The notes: generated by a model from the sequence alone, not told the origin. A stretch of DNA of 43,495 bases from an uncultured Pelagibacteraceae bacterium (GCA_902520335.1 CABYNS010000007.1:1-43495), one strand, 5' to 3'. Numbered from the stretch's first letter, positions 27,643-36,015 are shown. Numbers and translations are program-made.

Positions 27643-28103
27643 ACTTAAAAGAATTATATCAAGAAATAATTTTAGAACATGGAAAGAACCCTAGAAATTT
27701 AGGAAAAACAGAAAATTTTAATAAAGATGCAAAGGGTAATAATCCATTATGTGGGGATAATGTACATGTTTATTTGAAATTAAATGATCAAAGAAAAGTA
27801 GAAGATATTTCTTTTGAGGGAAGTGGATGTGCAATATCAATGGCATCAGCCTCTATAATGACTGATTTGATAAAAGGAAAAAGTGATAATGAAGCTAAAG
27901 AAATAATTGAAGATTTTTTAGGAATGATAAAAGAAAACCCTGAACTTAAAAATAATATTTTGAAAGAAGATGATAAAACAAAATTAATGTGTTTATCAGG
28001 TGTGAAACAATATCCAATGAGAGTTAAATGTGCTACTTTATCATGGCATACGTTAGTGTCTGCAATGGAAAATGATGGAAAAGAAATAACTACAGAAAAA
28101 TAA
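27639..28103 (+). CDS. sufU: SufU-type sulfurtransferase (IscU-like fold)
   Basis: Accepts sulfur from SufS. The 154-residue protein has C38 and D40 in NNPLCGDNV, C64 in EGSGCAISMA and C131 in RVKCATLSWHTL. These match the three cysteines and aspartate of the zinc site in SufU. The extra stretch of about 20 residues between the second and third cysteine, and the GVKQYPMRVKCA ending, distinguish SufU from IscU. It overlaps sufS by 4 bases (ATGA), supporting a partner role. Confidence 0.92.
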   Translation: MNLKELYQEIILEHGKNPRNLGKTENFNKDAKGNNPLCGDNVHVYLKLNDQRKVEDISFEGSGCAISMASASIMTDLIKGKSDNEAKEIIEDFLGMIKENPELKNNILKEDDKTKLMCLSGVKQYPMRVKCATLSWHTLVSAMENDGKEITTEK

Positions 28104-28105
28104 TT

Positions 28106-28402
28106 ATGGATATTAAAAACAAAATAATTGAAGAAATCAGGAAAATTTACGATCCAGAATTACCAGTGAATATATATGAACTTGGTTTAATTTATGATAT
28201 AAAAGTAAATGGTCGTAAGGCTGATATTAAAATGACTTTAACTACACCCAATTGTCCGGTTGCAGAAAGTTTACCGAAAGAGGTAAAAGAAGGTGCTATG
28301 CAAGTAGAGGGAATAGATGATGTAAATCTCGAATTGGTGTGGGACCCTCCTTGGAATAAAGATATGATGTCAGATGCAGCAAAATTGGAGCTAAATTTAT
28401 AA
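28106..28402 (+). CDS. sufT: SufT / MIP18-like (DUF59) Fe-S maturation protein
   Basis: Small maturation factor of 98 residues with the DUF59 fold. Family landmarks are IYDPELPVNIYELGLIYDI, the cysteine segment TTPNCPVAESLP, and the C-terminal LVWDPPWNKDMMSD. It is known to help deliver or mature Fe-S clusters, probably under high demand. It sits between sufU and the A-type carrier, with a one-base overlap with the latter, consistent with an assembly-and-delivery operon. Confidence 0.94.
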   Translation: MDIKNKIIEEIRKIYDPELPVNIYELGLIYDIKVNGRKADIKMTLTTPNCPVAESLPKEVKEGAMQVEGIDDVNLELVWDPPWNKDMMSDAAKLELNL

Positions 28403-28734
28403 TGAACCCTATTATTAAATTAAGTGATAATGCAGCTTTAAGAATTAAAGAAATAATGTCGAATGCTGAAAAGAATGCGGTTGGTGTAAGAGTTTCAGTA
28501 AAATCGGGAGGTTGTGCTGGCATGTCATATGTTATGGAATATTCAAAGGAAGTTAATCCAAATGACGAATTGATCGAAGACAAAGGAGTAAAAGTTTATA
28601 TTGATTCGGCTGCAGTTATGTACCTTTTAGGAACTGAAATGGATTATAAAAAAGAGGACTTTTCATCGTCATTTGTCTTCAATAATCCCAATGAAACCGA
28701 GCGTTGTGGCTGCGGAGAGTCTTTTAAAGTTTAA
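28402..28734 (+). CDS. sufA: A-type Fe-S carrier (SufA/IscA/ErpA family)
   Basis: Carrier that passes clusters to apo-proteins. The 110-residue protein has the three canonical cysteines: one in KSGGCAGMSY and two in the C-terminal CGCGESF. ISDNAALRIKEIM-like residues at the N-terminus are family typical. Being last in the suf operon suggests SufA, but sequence alone does not separate SufA from IscA or ErpA. Confidence 0.93.
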   Translation: MNPIIKLSDNAALRIKEIMSNAEKNAVGVRVSVKSGGCAGMSYVMEYSKEVNPNDELIEDKGVKVYIDSAAVMYLLGTEMDYKKEDFSSSFVFNNPNETERCGCGESFKV

Positions 28735-28756
28735 TCCCATTTTGAACATATCAGGG

Positions 28757-28784
28757 TTGCAATAAACGCATAGACAGATAATAT
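28757..28784 (+). promoter_or_regulatory. Candidate promoter for the 56-residue small gene
   Basis: TTGCAA (28757-28762) and TAATAT (28779-28784), spaced by 16 bases. Transcription would begin at about 28791, at or next to the ATG at 28792. No Shine-Dalgarno sequence precedes that ATG, so a leaderless transcript is possible. The assignment is by eye only. Confidence 0.4.
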
Positions 28785-28791
28785 CCTATTT

Positions 28792-28962
28792 ATGAACGTC
28801 TTTGAATTTAGAAATTTGCTAAACAGTGAAGACAGAAAAGAAAAGAGAAAAACTTTTATAAGATCTCTAATTAAATCTGTTGATACTGGTGCAAATGGAA
28901 CACTTGATTACATTGTTAAAAAAGGTTCTGGCAAAAATAAAATTGCTAAAACTAGACAATAA
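28792..28962 (+). CDS. Small hypothetical protein, 56 residues
   Basis: Unrecognised small open frame filling the gap between sufA and glnA. It begins MNVFEFRNLLNSEDRKEKRK and ends SGKNKIAKTRQ. It is basic, with no cysteine, no membrane segment and no signal peptide. The first 30 residues could form an amphipathic helix. It has its own candidate promoter and ends three bases before the opposing glnA stop. I know of no function. It may be a lineage-specific small gene. Codon use looks like its neighbours, which supports real coding. Confidence 0.55.
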   Translation: MNVFEFRNLLNSEDRKEKRKTFIRSLIKSVDTGANGTLDYIVKKGSGKNKIAKTRQ

Positions 28963-28965
28963 AAA

Positions 28966-30372
28966 TTAACAACTGTAATACATCTCAAACTCTATCGGAT
29001 GAGGTGTATGCTCAAAATTGTGTATTTCTTCAAACTTCAAAGCAATATAAGCATCAATTTGATCATCAGTAAATACATTACCTTGTTTTAAGAAATCTCT
29101 ATCTTTATCAAGACTTTCCATTGCTTCCCTTAAAGATCCACAAACAGTAGGAATTTTCTTAACTTCGTCTTCTGATAAAGCATAAAGGTCCTTATCAAAC
29201 GATTTACCTGGATCAATTTTATTCTTAATTCCATCTAAACCAGCCATTAACATTGCTGCGAAAGTTAAATATGGATTACCAGCAGCATCACCAAATCTAA
29301 TCTCACATCTAGCTGCTTTTTTACTTAATGTAATTGGAATTCTACATGATGCTGATCTGTTTCTTGCAGAGTAAGCTAATAAAACTGGAGCTTCAAATCC
29401 TGGAATTAGTCTTTTATAACTATTTGTTGTAGCGTTTGAAAAAGCGTTTATTGCTTTTGCATGTTTTAAAATTCCACCTATGTAGTGTAATGCTGTATCA
29501 GATAAGCCTGCATATTTATCACCAGAGAACAATGCAGTATCACCTTTCCAAATAGATTGGTGAACGTGCATACCTGAACCATTGTCACCTTTGACAGGCT
29601 TAGGCATAAACGTAGCTGTCTTACCAAATGAGTGAGAAACCATGTGAACAGCATATTTATAAAGCTGTAAGTTATCCGCTTGATCTACAAGTGTTCCAAA
29701 ATACATTCCAAGTTCATGTTGACTAGGGGCAACTTCATGGTGGTGTTTTTCAACTTTAATGCCCATTTCTTTCATAGCTTTTAGATATTCACTTCTCATA
29801 TCTTGTTCACTATCAACTGGTGGAACTGGGAAGTAACCACCTTTAATTCCCGGTCTGTGACCCATGTTACCGTTTTCGTATTCTCTTCCTGAATTGTAAG
29901 GACCTTCCTTACTATCTATTTTAAATCCGGTTTCATTCATGTCATTTTTGAATCTTACATCATCAAAAACGAAAAATTCTGCTTCAGGACCAAAAAATGC
30001 CTTATCTCCAATTCCTGAACTTTTTAAATAAGCCTCAGCTTTTTTAGCTGTTCCTCTAGGATCTCTTTCATAAGGATCCTTTTTAATTGCATCTAATACA
30101 TCACAAAAAAGATTTAGTGTATTATGAGATGTGAATGGATCTACGATCGCTCTCGAATTATCTGGCTTAAGGATCATGTCAGACTCATTTATAGCTTTCC
30201 AGCCAGCTATAGAAGAACCGTCAAAAAAAATTCCTTCATTTAACATATCCTCATCCACCATTTTGGCATCCATGGTTACATGTTGAAGTTTACCTCTAGG
30301 GTCTGTAAATCTTAGATCTACGTATTCAATATCTTTATCTTTAATAGTCTTTAATACATCACTTGAACTCAT
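28966..30372 (-). CDS. glnA: Glutamine synthetase type I
   Basis: Assimilates ammonium into glutamine as a dodecamer. The 468-residue protein has [16 protein letters not shown] at the N-terminus, the metal/ATP segments [13 protein letters not shown] and [16 protein letters not shown], and NRSASCRIP. The adenylylation-site tyrosine is Y397 in [11 protein letters not shown], the same number as in E. coli, so GlnE-type control is plausible. A strong AAGGAGAG ribosome-binding site precedes the ATG. The 141 bases upstream carry direct and inverted repeats that may be regulatory. Confidence 0.98.
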   Translation of the reverse strand: MSSSDVLKTIKDKDIEYVDLRFTDPRGKLQHVTMDAKMVDEDMLNEGIFFDGSSIAGWKAINESDMILKPDNSRAIVDPFTSHNTLNLFCDVLDAIKKDPYERDPRGTAKKAEAYLKSSGIGDKAFFGPEAEFFVFDDVRFKNDMNETGFKIDSKEGPYNSGREYENGNMGHRPGIKGGYFPVPPVDSEQDMRSEYLKAMKEMGIKVEKHHHEVAPSQHELGMYFGTLVDQADNLQLYKYAVHMVSHSFGKTATFMPKPVKGDNGSGMHVHQSIWKGDTALFSGDKYAGLSDTALHYIGGILKHAKAINAFSNATTNSYKRLIPGFEAPVLLAYSARNRSASCRIPITLSKKAARCEIRFGDAAGNPYLTFAAMLMAGLDGIKNKIDPGKSFDKDLYALSEDEVKKIPTVCGSLREAMESLDKDRDFLKQGNVFTDDQIDAYIALKFEEIHNFEHTPHPIEFEMYYSC

Positions 30373-30418
30373 AATCTCTCCTTTATAATTCTGGAAGTTG
30401 TAATAACAAAAAAAGACT

Positions 30419-30506
30419 GATAGATAATGCTCTTTTAATTGATATCACCTATGCATTTTTTACATAAGTTTGATAGGTAATGTGCAAATTGACTAACAAT
30501 TAAAAG
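30419..30506. promoter_or_regulatory. Repeat-bearing intergenic region between glnA and the YbaK-like gene
   Basis: Two near-identical 12-base direct repeats, GATAGATAATGC (30419-30430) and GATAGGTAATGT (30472-30483), lie 53 bases apart. A perfect 10-base inverted repeat pairs CTTTTAATTG (30432-30441) with CAATTAAAAG (30497-30506). An inner pair ACCTAT/ATAGGT (30447-30452, 30473-30478) also exists. The region lies between divergent genes and could hold regulator sites for glnA. No known NtrC consensus is visible. Confidence 0.4.
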
Positions 30507-30513
30507 TTGAATA

Positions 30514-30993
30514 ATGAGTTTATTAGACAAAGAGCCAGTTCAAAGAGTTGAAGAAATCCTTAAAGATTTTGATGAATCTCAAAATATAATTGTTCTAGAA
30601 ACCTCTGCCAGGACTGCCATTGAAGCAGCTTCATCTTTAGGTTGTGAGGTAGGAGCAATAGTAAAAAGTTTACTCTTTAAAACTGAGAATAGTTTCACTT
30701 TATGCCTAGTTGCAGGTGATAAAAGGGCATCATTAAACAAGATTAAGAAGGCTCTTAAAATAAAGGATGCATCTATGGCTTCAGCTGAAAATGTAAAAAA
30801 TATTACAGGTTATACAATTGGAGGAGTTTCACCTATTGGTCATTTAAAAAAGATTGAAATTTTAATAGATAAATCTTTAAGTAGATTTAACTTGTTGTTT
30901 GCTGCTGCAGGCCATCCAAACTGTGTATTTAAAATAGATTTTACAAATTTAAAAAAAATTACAAACGGACATGTCGAAGAGATTACTGAATGA
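30514..30993 (+). CDS. YbaK/EbsC-type aminoacyl-tRNA deacylase
   Basis: Editing-domain protein of 159 residues that likely removes wrongly attached amino acids from tRNA (Cys-tRNA-Pro or similar). Family landmarks are SLGCEVGAIVKSLLF, the conserved lysine in this KSL segment, LVAGDKRASLNKIKKAL, TGYTIGGVSPIGH and the AAGHPNCVFKI end. No synthetase is fused. It overlaps the DMT permease by 4 bases. Confidence 0.9.
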   Translation: MSLLDKEPVQRVEEILKDFDESQNIIVLETSARTAIEAASSLGCEVGAIVKSLLFKTENSFTLCLVAGDKRASLNKIKKALKIKDASMASAENVKNITGYTIGGVSPIGHLKKIEILIDKSLSRFNLLFAAAGHPNCVFKIDFTNLKKITNGHVEEITE

Positions 30994-31877
30994 GACAGCC
31001 TAAAATTATTGATTATCTTTTATTGGTTTTACTTGCATTAATTTGGGCTTCTGCTTTTTTTAATATTAAAATTGCAACATACTCATATGGTCCAGTTACC
31101 ATTGCATTTTTAAGAGTTTTCTTTGGTGCTATTCCAGTTTTATTACTTTGTTATTATAAAAATATTAAAATAGAAGCATTCTCAAAAGATTGGCATTGGT
31201 TTGCTATGATCGGATTTATAAACTTAGTAGCACCTTTTTATTTAATTGCTTATGGAGTTCAATCAGTTCAAAGTAACTTAGCAGCAATTTTAATGTCAAC
31301 AACACCTTTAAGCTCCACTGTTCTAGGTCATTTTTATACGACAAATGAAAAGTTTAATTTTATTAAAACAGTTGGAATTTTAATAGGGTTTTCGGGAATA
31401 CTGTATTTATTTTCAGATAATATTTTAATTGATGAAAATAATTTTTTATCTGCTTTATTAATTCTTTTAGGCTCAACTTGTTATGTTATTGGTGGTGTAC
31501 TAACTTTAAAAATTAGTAAAAAAAAAAATGAAAATGTAACTGGATCTATATTAATTTGGGCTACAATTATTTTGATACCACTCGTCGGTTTTATAGAACA
31601 GCCTTGGAATTTAACACCAAGATTAGACTCAACTATTTCTGTTATTTATTTAGGTCTTGTTTCAACAGGTATCGCTTGGTTATTACGATTTAGAATTTTA
31701 GTTAATAATGGTTTAATTTTCCAATCACAAGTATCATACTTAATTCCAATTTTTGGAACAATTTTAAGTTATATATTCTTAAAAGAATTAATTACCACAA
31801 AGGTATTAATTTCTTTAATCGCTGTTTCAGTTGGAATTTATTTTGTAAGAAAAGCTGATTACAAAAAAACTACTTAA
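30990..31877 (+). CDS. EamA/DMT-family permease
   Basis: Inner-membrane transporter of 295 residues with about ten hydrophobic segments arranged as two EamA repeats. The first starts LLLVLLALIWASAFFNIKIA and the second around ALLILLGSTCYVIGGVLTL. The substrate cannot be told from sequence; family members export amino acids or metabolites. It overlaps the YbaK-like gene by 4 bases and converges on the methyltransferase gene with an 8-base overlap. Confidence 0.88.
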   Translation: MRQPKIIDYLLLVLLALIWASAFFNIKIATYSYGPVTIAFLRVFFGAIPVLLLCYYKNIKIEAFSKDWHWFAMIGFINLVAPFYLIAYGVQSVQSNLAAILMSTTPLSSTVLGHFYTTNEKFNFIKTVGILIGFSGILYLFSDNILIDENNFLSALLILLGSTCYVIGGVLTLKISKKKNENVTGSILIWATIILIPLVGFIEQPWNLTPRLDSTISVIYLGLVSTGIAWLLRFRILVNNGLIFQSQVSYLIPIFGTILSYIFLKELITTKVLISLIAVSVGIYFVRKADYKKTT

Positions 31878-32778
31878 GCTTAGAAAAAGCCTTAATATGT
31901 AAAGGTGTAGTTTCACAACAACCACCAATAATTGTAGCCCCTGCATCTTTGAATTTTTTTGCAAATTCTAGCATTTTTTCTGGGGTTAAATCTTTCCTTA
32001 CCCCAAGGAATTCATTCGGATTTCCAGTTTTATGTTTTTTATATACATCATTATAATTGGGTTTTGAACTTGTTTTTATAAAAGCATTCAATTTAAATCC
32101 AAATGGGACTCCTAAATTTTTTATTTCTTCAAGATTGAGTTCAAAATTTTCAGGTGAAACACAAGATAATATAATTCCCATTAATTTATAATGTTCTATA
32201 TCATTTATAATTTTTGAAATATTTTCACCACTTGGTAAATAATTTCCTTCAGAAATATGTGCACCTAATAAATAGGGTTTGTTAAATTCTTTTATACTTT
32301 CAATAGCAATTTTAAATTCTCTAATACTGCTTAAGACGTCAAAATAAAAAAAATCAATATAAGGATTTAATAGTTTTGCTTGACTATTAAAATTTTCTCT
32401 CATCTCATCGTCAGCACTGTTATCTGCTTCATAAGTTAAGTTTTGAGGAGGCAAGCCACCAGCCACTAAAACATTAGGGTAATTTTCTTTGGCTTTTTGA
32501 GCAATTTCTCCAGCTTTTTTATTTAGATATTCATATTTATCAAAAACATTATTATCTCTTAGACGAGATTTCCTTGTTGTAAAAGTTGTAGTGACAATTA
32601 CTTCTGCACCTGCTTTAATAAAATCTTGATGAGTCTCTAATAAAAGTTGATGGTATTTTTCTTGAAGTAAAGCGTTAGCACTCCATAATGTACCATTAGG
32701 CTCCATGCCTCTTGCAAGAAGTTCCTGGCCCATACCACCATCTAAAATTCTGATTTTATTAAAGAAATTTTGGTCCAT
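31870..32778 (-). CDS. Homocysteine S-methyltransferase family protein
   Basis: Zinc-dependent methyltransferase fold of 302 residues, likely making methionine from homocysteine with a betaine- or S-methylmethionine-type donor. It starts IRILDGGMGQELLARGMEP, typical of the family. Zinc ligands are the cysteine in GIILSCVSPEN and the pair in the C-terminal GGCCETTPLHI. The donor is not identifiable from sequence. The upstream 136 bases show no SAM-II/SAM-V riboswitch pattern that I recognise, although SAR11 uses SAM-V before some methionine genes. It is divergent from the aldehyde dehydrogenase. Confidence 0.85.
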   Translation of the reverse strand: MDQNFFNKIRILDGGMGQELLARGMEPNGTLWSANALLQEKYHQLLLETHQDFIKAGAEVIVTTTFTTRKSRLRDNNVFDKYEYLNKKAGEIAQKAKENYPNVLVAGGLPPQNLTYEADNSADDEMRENFNSQAKLLNPYIDFFYFDVLSSIREFKIAIESIKEFNKPYLLGAHISEGNYLPSGENISKIINDIEHYKLMGIILSCVSPENFELNLEEIKNLGVPFGFKLNAFIKTSSKPNYNDVYKKHKTGNPNEFLGVRKDLTPEKMLEFAKKFKDAGATIIGGCCETTPLHIKAFSKLK

Positions 32779-32914
32779 ATTTAAGGACTACTTATAGTAA
32801 AAAAAATATTAATCACTCAAAATTTTACCACAAGATGTTGTGTTCCTTCAATTGCAGGTAGTAAATAAAATTTTAAGAAATAGACACAGGCTAATATTAC
32901 GAGTTTAATTAGTT

Positions 32915-34654
32915 ATGGCTACTAAAAGAAAGAAAAAAGCTAAGCCAAAAACCAATAAAAGAAAAACTAAATTGGTTAAATCTTCTAGAAAAAAAATAAG
33001 AACGAATAAAAAAGTTAAGACAAAAAAGTCTGCGACTAAGAAGCGTTCTAAAAAATCTAGAAAAAATAATAAGCTTAAAATAACAAAAAAAACAAGAGGA
33101 GTAAAAAAAATGAGTGCAGAAGCAATGAAAGTGTCATCTGTGTTAGATACTTCTCATTTAAAGGTTAAATTTCCATTTAAAGCTAAGTATGGAAACTACA
33201 TAAATGGAAAGTTTGTAGAACCTAAATCAGGCAAATATTTTGATAATGTTAGCCCGATATCAAATGAGAAAATCTGTTCAGTAGCACGATCGAATGAACA
33301 AGACGTTGAAGCAGCATTGGATGCAGCTCACGCAGCTTTCCTTGAATGGGGAAAAACAGACATCACAACTAGATCTAATATATTGTATAAGATTGCTGAT
33401 GTTTTAGAAAAGAATCTAAACTTATTAGCTACAGCTGAATGTTTAGATAACGGAAAACCTATAAGAGAATGTATGGCAGCAGATTTACCTTTGGTCATTG
33501 ATCATTGGAGATATTTTGCTGGTGTGATTAGAGCAGAAGAAGGATCAATTGCTGAAATTGCTAACAATCAATACTCATACAATTTTCATGAACCACTAGG
33601 AGTTGTTGGTCAGATAGTTCCATGGAATTTTCCATTATTAATGGCAACATGGAAATTAGCACCAGCTCTTGCTGCAGGAAACTGTTCAGTATTAAAACCA
33701 GCTGAGCAAACACCAGCTTCTATTATGGTAATGATGGAACTTATTGGAGATTTATTACCTCCAGGAGTAGTTAACATTGTAAGTGGTTTTGGACTAGAAG
33801 CAGGTAAACCTTTAGCATCATCTAAAAGAGTTGCTAAAGTTGCCTTTACTGGTGAAACGACAACTGGAAGATTGATTATGCAGTACGCTGCACAAAACAT
33901 TATTCCAATTACTTTAGAGTTAGGTGGAAAATCCCCTAATATTTTCTTTGAAGACATCATGGAAAAAGATGATGATTTCTTTGATAAGTGTATTGAGGGT
34001 TTTGTAATGTTCAATCTTAACCAAGGTGAGGTTTGTACTTGTCCAAGTAGAGCTTTGATACAAGAGTCTATCTATGATAAATTCATGGAAAGAGCTATTG
34101 CAAGAACAAAAGCTGTTGTTCAAGATAATCCTTTAAAAATGGAAACTATGATTGGAGCTCAAGCATCTGTAGAGCAAATGGAGAAGATTAAATCTTATCT
34201 TGAGCTTGGTAAAAAAGAAGGTGCTAAGGTTCTTACAGGAGGAAGTGCTGCTAAACTTAATAGTGGATTGGAAAAAGGTAATTATATTCAACCAACTATT
34301 TTTGAAGCTAATAACAGCATGCGAATTTCTCAAGAAGAGATCTTTGGACCTGTTGTATCTGTGATTAAATTTAAAGATGAAGCAGAGGCATTAAAAATTG
34401 CTAATGACACTCTTTATGGTTTAGGCGCAGCTGTATGGACTAGAAATGGTAATATAGCTCACAGAATGGGTAGAGCAATACAAGCAGGGATAGTATGGAC
34501 TAATTGCTATCACGCTTATCCAGCTCACTCTCCATTTGGTGGTTACAAACAATCTGGGGTCGGAAGAGAAACTCACAAAATGATGCTTAATCATTACAGA
34601 CAGAATAAGAATCTTCATGTTTCTTATGCTGAGAAAAAATTAGGCTTCTTTTAA
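32915..34654 (+). CDS. ExaC-type aldehyde dehydrogenase with a 65-residue basic N-terminal extension
   Basis: NAD-dependent aldehyde dehydrogenase. From residue 66 it matches the ExaC/AldB acetaldehyde group: [48 protein letters not shown], and the active-site cysteine C374 in [11 protein letters not shown]. Residues 1-65 are unlike any dehydrogenase: 28 lysines, 7 arginines and no acidic residue, resembling a histone H1-like tail. The ATG for M66 (33110) has an excellent Shine-Dalgarno, AAGAGGAG at 33094-33101, whereas the upstream ATG has none. So a 514-residue product from 33110 is probable, perhaps with the long form as well. The DUF779 gene follows, the usual partner of ExaC. Confidence 0.9.
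   Translation: MATKRKKKAKPKTNKRKTKLVKSSRKKIRTNKKVKTKKSATKKRSKKSRKNNKLKITKKTRGVKKMSAEAMKVSSVLDTSHLKVKFPFKAKYGNYINGKFVEPKSGKYFDNVSPISNEKICSVARSNEQDVEAALDAAHAAFLEWGKTDITTRSNILYKIADVLEKNLNLLATAECLDNGKPIRECMAADLPLVIDHWRYFAGVIRAEEGSIAEIANNQYSYNFHEPLGVVGQIVPWNFPLLMATWKLAPALAAGNCSVLKPAEQTPASIMVMMELIGDLLPPGVVNIVSGFGLEAGKPLASSKRVAKVAFTGETTTGRLIMQYAAQNIIPITLELGGKSPNIFFEDIMEKDDDFFDKCIEGFVMFNLNQGEVCTCPSRALIQESIYDKFMERAIARTKAVVQDNPLKMETMIGAQASVEQMEKIKSYLELGKKEGAKVLTGGSAAKLNSGLEKGNYIQPTIFEANNSMRISQEEIFGPVVSVIKFKDEAEALKIANDTLYGLGAAVWTRNGNIAHRMGRAIQAGIVWTNCYHAYPAHSPFGGYKQSGVGRETHKMMLNHYRQNKNLHVSYAEKKLGFF
33094..33101 (+). promoter_or_regulatory. Internal ribosome-binding site deciding the aldehyde dehydrogenase start
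   Basis: AAGAGGAG, eight bases before the ATG at 33110, inside the reading frame of the basic extension. It is the strongest Shine-Dalgarno near this gene and points to initiation at residue 66. The same bases encode TRGV in the long form. Confidence 0.7.
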
Positions 34655-34669
34655 TCAAATAATATATAC

Positions 34670-34696
34670 TGGTCCATGATTCGAAATCATGGGCCA
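34670..34696 (+). promoter_or_regulatory. 12-bp hairpin between the aldehyde dehydrogenase and DUF779 genes
   Basis: TGGTCCATGATT (34670-34681), loop CGA, then AATCATGGGCCA (34685-34696). Eleven Watson-Crick pairs and one G-U pair give a very stable stem in this AT-rich genome. The ATG at 34689 lies inside the right arm, so the better DUF779 start is the ATG at 34707, just past the stem. No U-tract follows, so this is more likely an mRNA processing or stability element than a terminator. Confidence 0.65.
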
Positions 34697-34706
34697 GAGA
34701 AAAAAT

Positions 34707-35060
34707 ATGAAAGTATCTGCAACACATTCGGCATTAGACTTACTATCTGAATTAAAAGAGAAATACGGGGAAAAATTGATGTTTCACCAATCAGGAGGTT
34801 GTTGTGATGGAAGTGCACCCATGTGTTTTCAAGAAGGAGAATTCCCTTTAGGTGATAATGATATAAAGTTGGGAGAAATTGGTGGAGTTCCTTTTTATAT
34901 GAATGGTGATCAATATGAAAAGTGGAAACATACAGACCTTACAATAGATGCTGTGAAAGGAATTGGAGGCATGTTTTCATTAGACAATGGAACGGGAAGA
35001 AGATTTTTAACAAAATCTGAAATATGCCTTGTAGTGGATAACGAAAATCCAAATCATTAA
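34707..35060 (+). CDS. DUF779 family protein
   Basis: Small protein of 117 residues from this start (123 if the ATG at 34689 is used). It has the DUF779 pattern: FHQSGGCCDGSAPMCFQEGEFP with three cysteines near the front, GGVPFYMNGDQYEKWKHT, and GTGRRFLTKSEICLV. DUF779 genes commonly sit next to ExaC-type aldehyde dehydrogenases, as here; the role is unknown. I prefer the ATG at 34707 because 34689 lies in the right arm of a strong hairpin. Confidence 0.9.
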   Translation: MKVSATHSALDLLSELKEKYGEKLMFHQSGGCCDGSAPMCFQEGEFPLGDNDIKLGEIGGVPFYMNGDQYEKWKHTDLTIDAVKGIGGMFSLDNGTGRRFLTKSEICLVVDNENPNH

Positions 35061-35081
35061 TAAAACGTACAAAAACATTTA

Positions 35082-35555
35082 ATGTCGGTCTTTCTGAGCT
35101 CTCAAAAAATAATTAAAGATTGGATAGATTATAATGATCATATGAACGTATCATATTATCTTTTGATCTTTGATAAATATGGAGCAGACACTTTAAACAA
35201 TATATTCAAAATGGGAGAGCATTCAGCAAAAACAACTGGCAAAAGCACGATGATTGTAGAGTCAAATATTACCTACAATCAAGAGCTCAAAGTTGATGAT
35301 GAGGTTGATGTTAATCTAATTTATTTTGATCACGATAAAAAAAGACTGCAATATAAAATGGAAATGGTTCATAAAGAAAAAAAGTTTCTCGCATCAACTA
35401 TAGAAGTTCTCGCTTTATATGTTGATCTAAATAGTAGAAAAGTTTCTGAATTTGAAGATGAAAAAGTAAAAATTATGGATGATTTTATCCAAAAGCATTC
35501 TTCAAAATTTAATAATGAAAATCTTAAATTTTCTTCAAAATTAAAAAAAAATTAA
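35082..35555 (+). CDS. Acyl-CoA thioesterase, 4HBT fold
   Basis: Hot-dog thioesterase of 157 residues. The active-site style segment is DWIDYNDHMNVSYYLLIFDKYG, typical of the 4HBT_2 group and of the thioesterase associated with carnitine dehydrogenase. SNITYNQELKVDDEVDVNL is the next conserved strand. The substrate is unknown; betaine-like acyl-CoA would fit the carnitine-type relatives (inference). It follows DUF779 by 21 bases, with a hairpin terminator immediately after its stop. Confidence 0.82.
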   Translation: MSVFLSSQKIIKDWIDYNDHMNVSYYLLIFDKYGADTLNNIFKMGEHSAKTTGKSTMIVESNITYNQELKVDDEVDVNLIYFDHDKKRLQYKMEMVHKEKKFLASTIEVLALYVDLNSRKVSEFEDEKVKIMDDFIQKHSSKFNNENLKFSSKLKKN

Positions 35556-35590
35556 TATAACTTCCAGTCCGCAACCGGAAGTTATATTAA
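35552..35590. terminator. Bidirectional hairpin terminator
   Basis: Perfect 14-bp inverted repeat TTAATATAACTTCC (35552-35565) / GGAAGTTATATTAA (35577-35590) with an 11-base loop. It sits between the ends of the convergent thioesterase and GYD genes. It is flanked by A-runs on the thioesterase side, which give a U tract for minus-strand transcripts. It is the only clear intergenic terminator-like hairpin found in the window. Confidence 0.8.
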
Positions 35591-35594
35591 AAGA

Positions 35595-35912
35595 TTATTG
35601 ACCCGGGGCTTTGTAACCAATTTTACTAGCTTTTGTTGTAGCTTTTGTAAAATCAATTGCCTCAAGTATTGTTAGGTTTTTTACAGCACCTGATGACTCT
35701 ACAACTAATTTTATTGCTGCAAAATCTTCAAAACTTGGAACGTCAGTAACGACAACAAAATCATACGAGCCTCTAACAATATCCATGCTATGCATTGTTC
35801 CACCCATAGCTTTAGTTAATTGCTCCACCACAGCTTTTCTATCACTTGTTGGATCTTTTAAAAAACCCTGAAAAGCTTTGTCAGTATAGTTACCCATTAT
35901 ATATGCTTTCAT
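35595..35912 (-). CDS. GYD domain-containing protein
   Basis: Small protein of 105 residues in the GYD (DUF3303-like dimeric alpha-beta barrel) family. It shows MKAYIMGNYTDKAFQGF, RKAVVEQLTKAMGGTMHSMD, and the strand IVRGSYDFVVVTDVPSFED that corresponds to the GxYD motif. Function is unknown. It has a good ribosome-binding site (AAGGAG) seven bases upstream. It is divergent from the aldehyde dehydrogenase operon and ends at the bidirectional hairpin. Confidence 0.88.
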   Translation of the reverse strand: MKAYIMGNYTDKAFQGFLKDPTSDRKAVVEQLTKAMGGTMHSMDIVRGSYDFVVVTDVPSFEDFAAIKLVVESSGAVKNLTILEAIDFTKATTKASKIGYKAPGQ

Positions 35913-36015
35913 ATTTACTCCTTTTTAATAATAAAAGAGTATCATCTAATCAGAGATAATTAATGTGTAAAAATTACATAGTAGACACAACCTATAGTAA
36001 TGCTAAGTTGGATTT

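Noticed and set aside
32779..32914. SAM-V or SAM-II riboswitch before the homocysteine methyltransferase
   Set aside because: Such elements occur in SAR11 before methionine genes, but the conserved core and pseudoknot pairing are not visible here on the minus strand.
33610..34014. 134-codon antisense frame in the aldehyde dehydrogenase gene
   Set aside because: Fully inside a strongly conserved enzyme core; treated as a shadow.
34689..34706. Six extra N-terminal codons for DUF779
   Set aside because: The ATG is inside the hairpin stem and the family N-terminus fits the later ATG.
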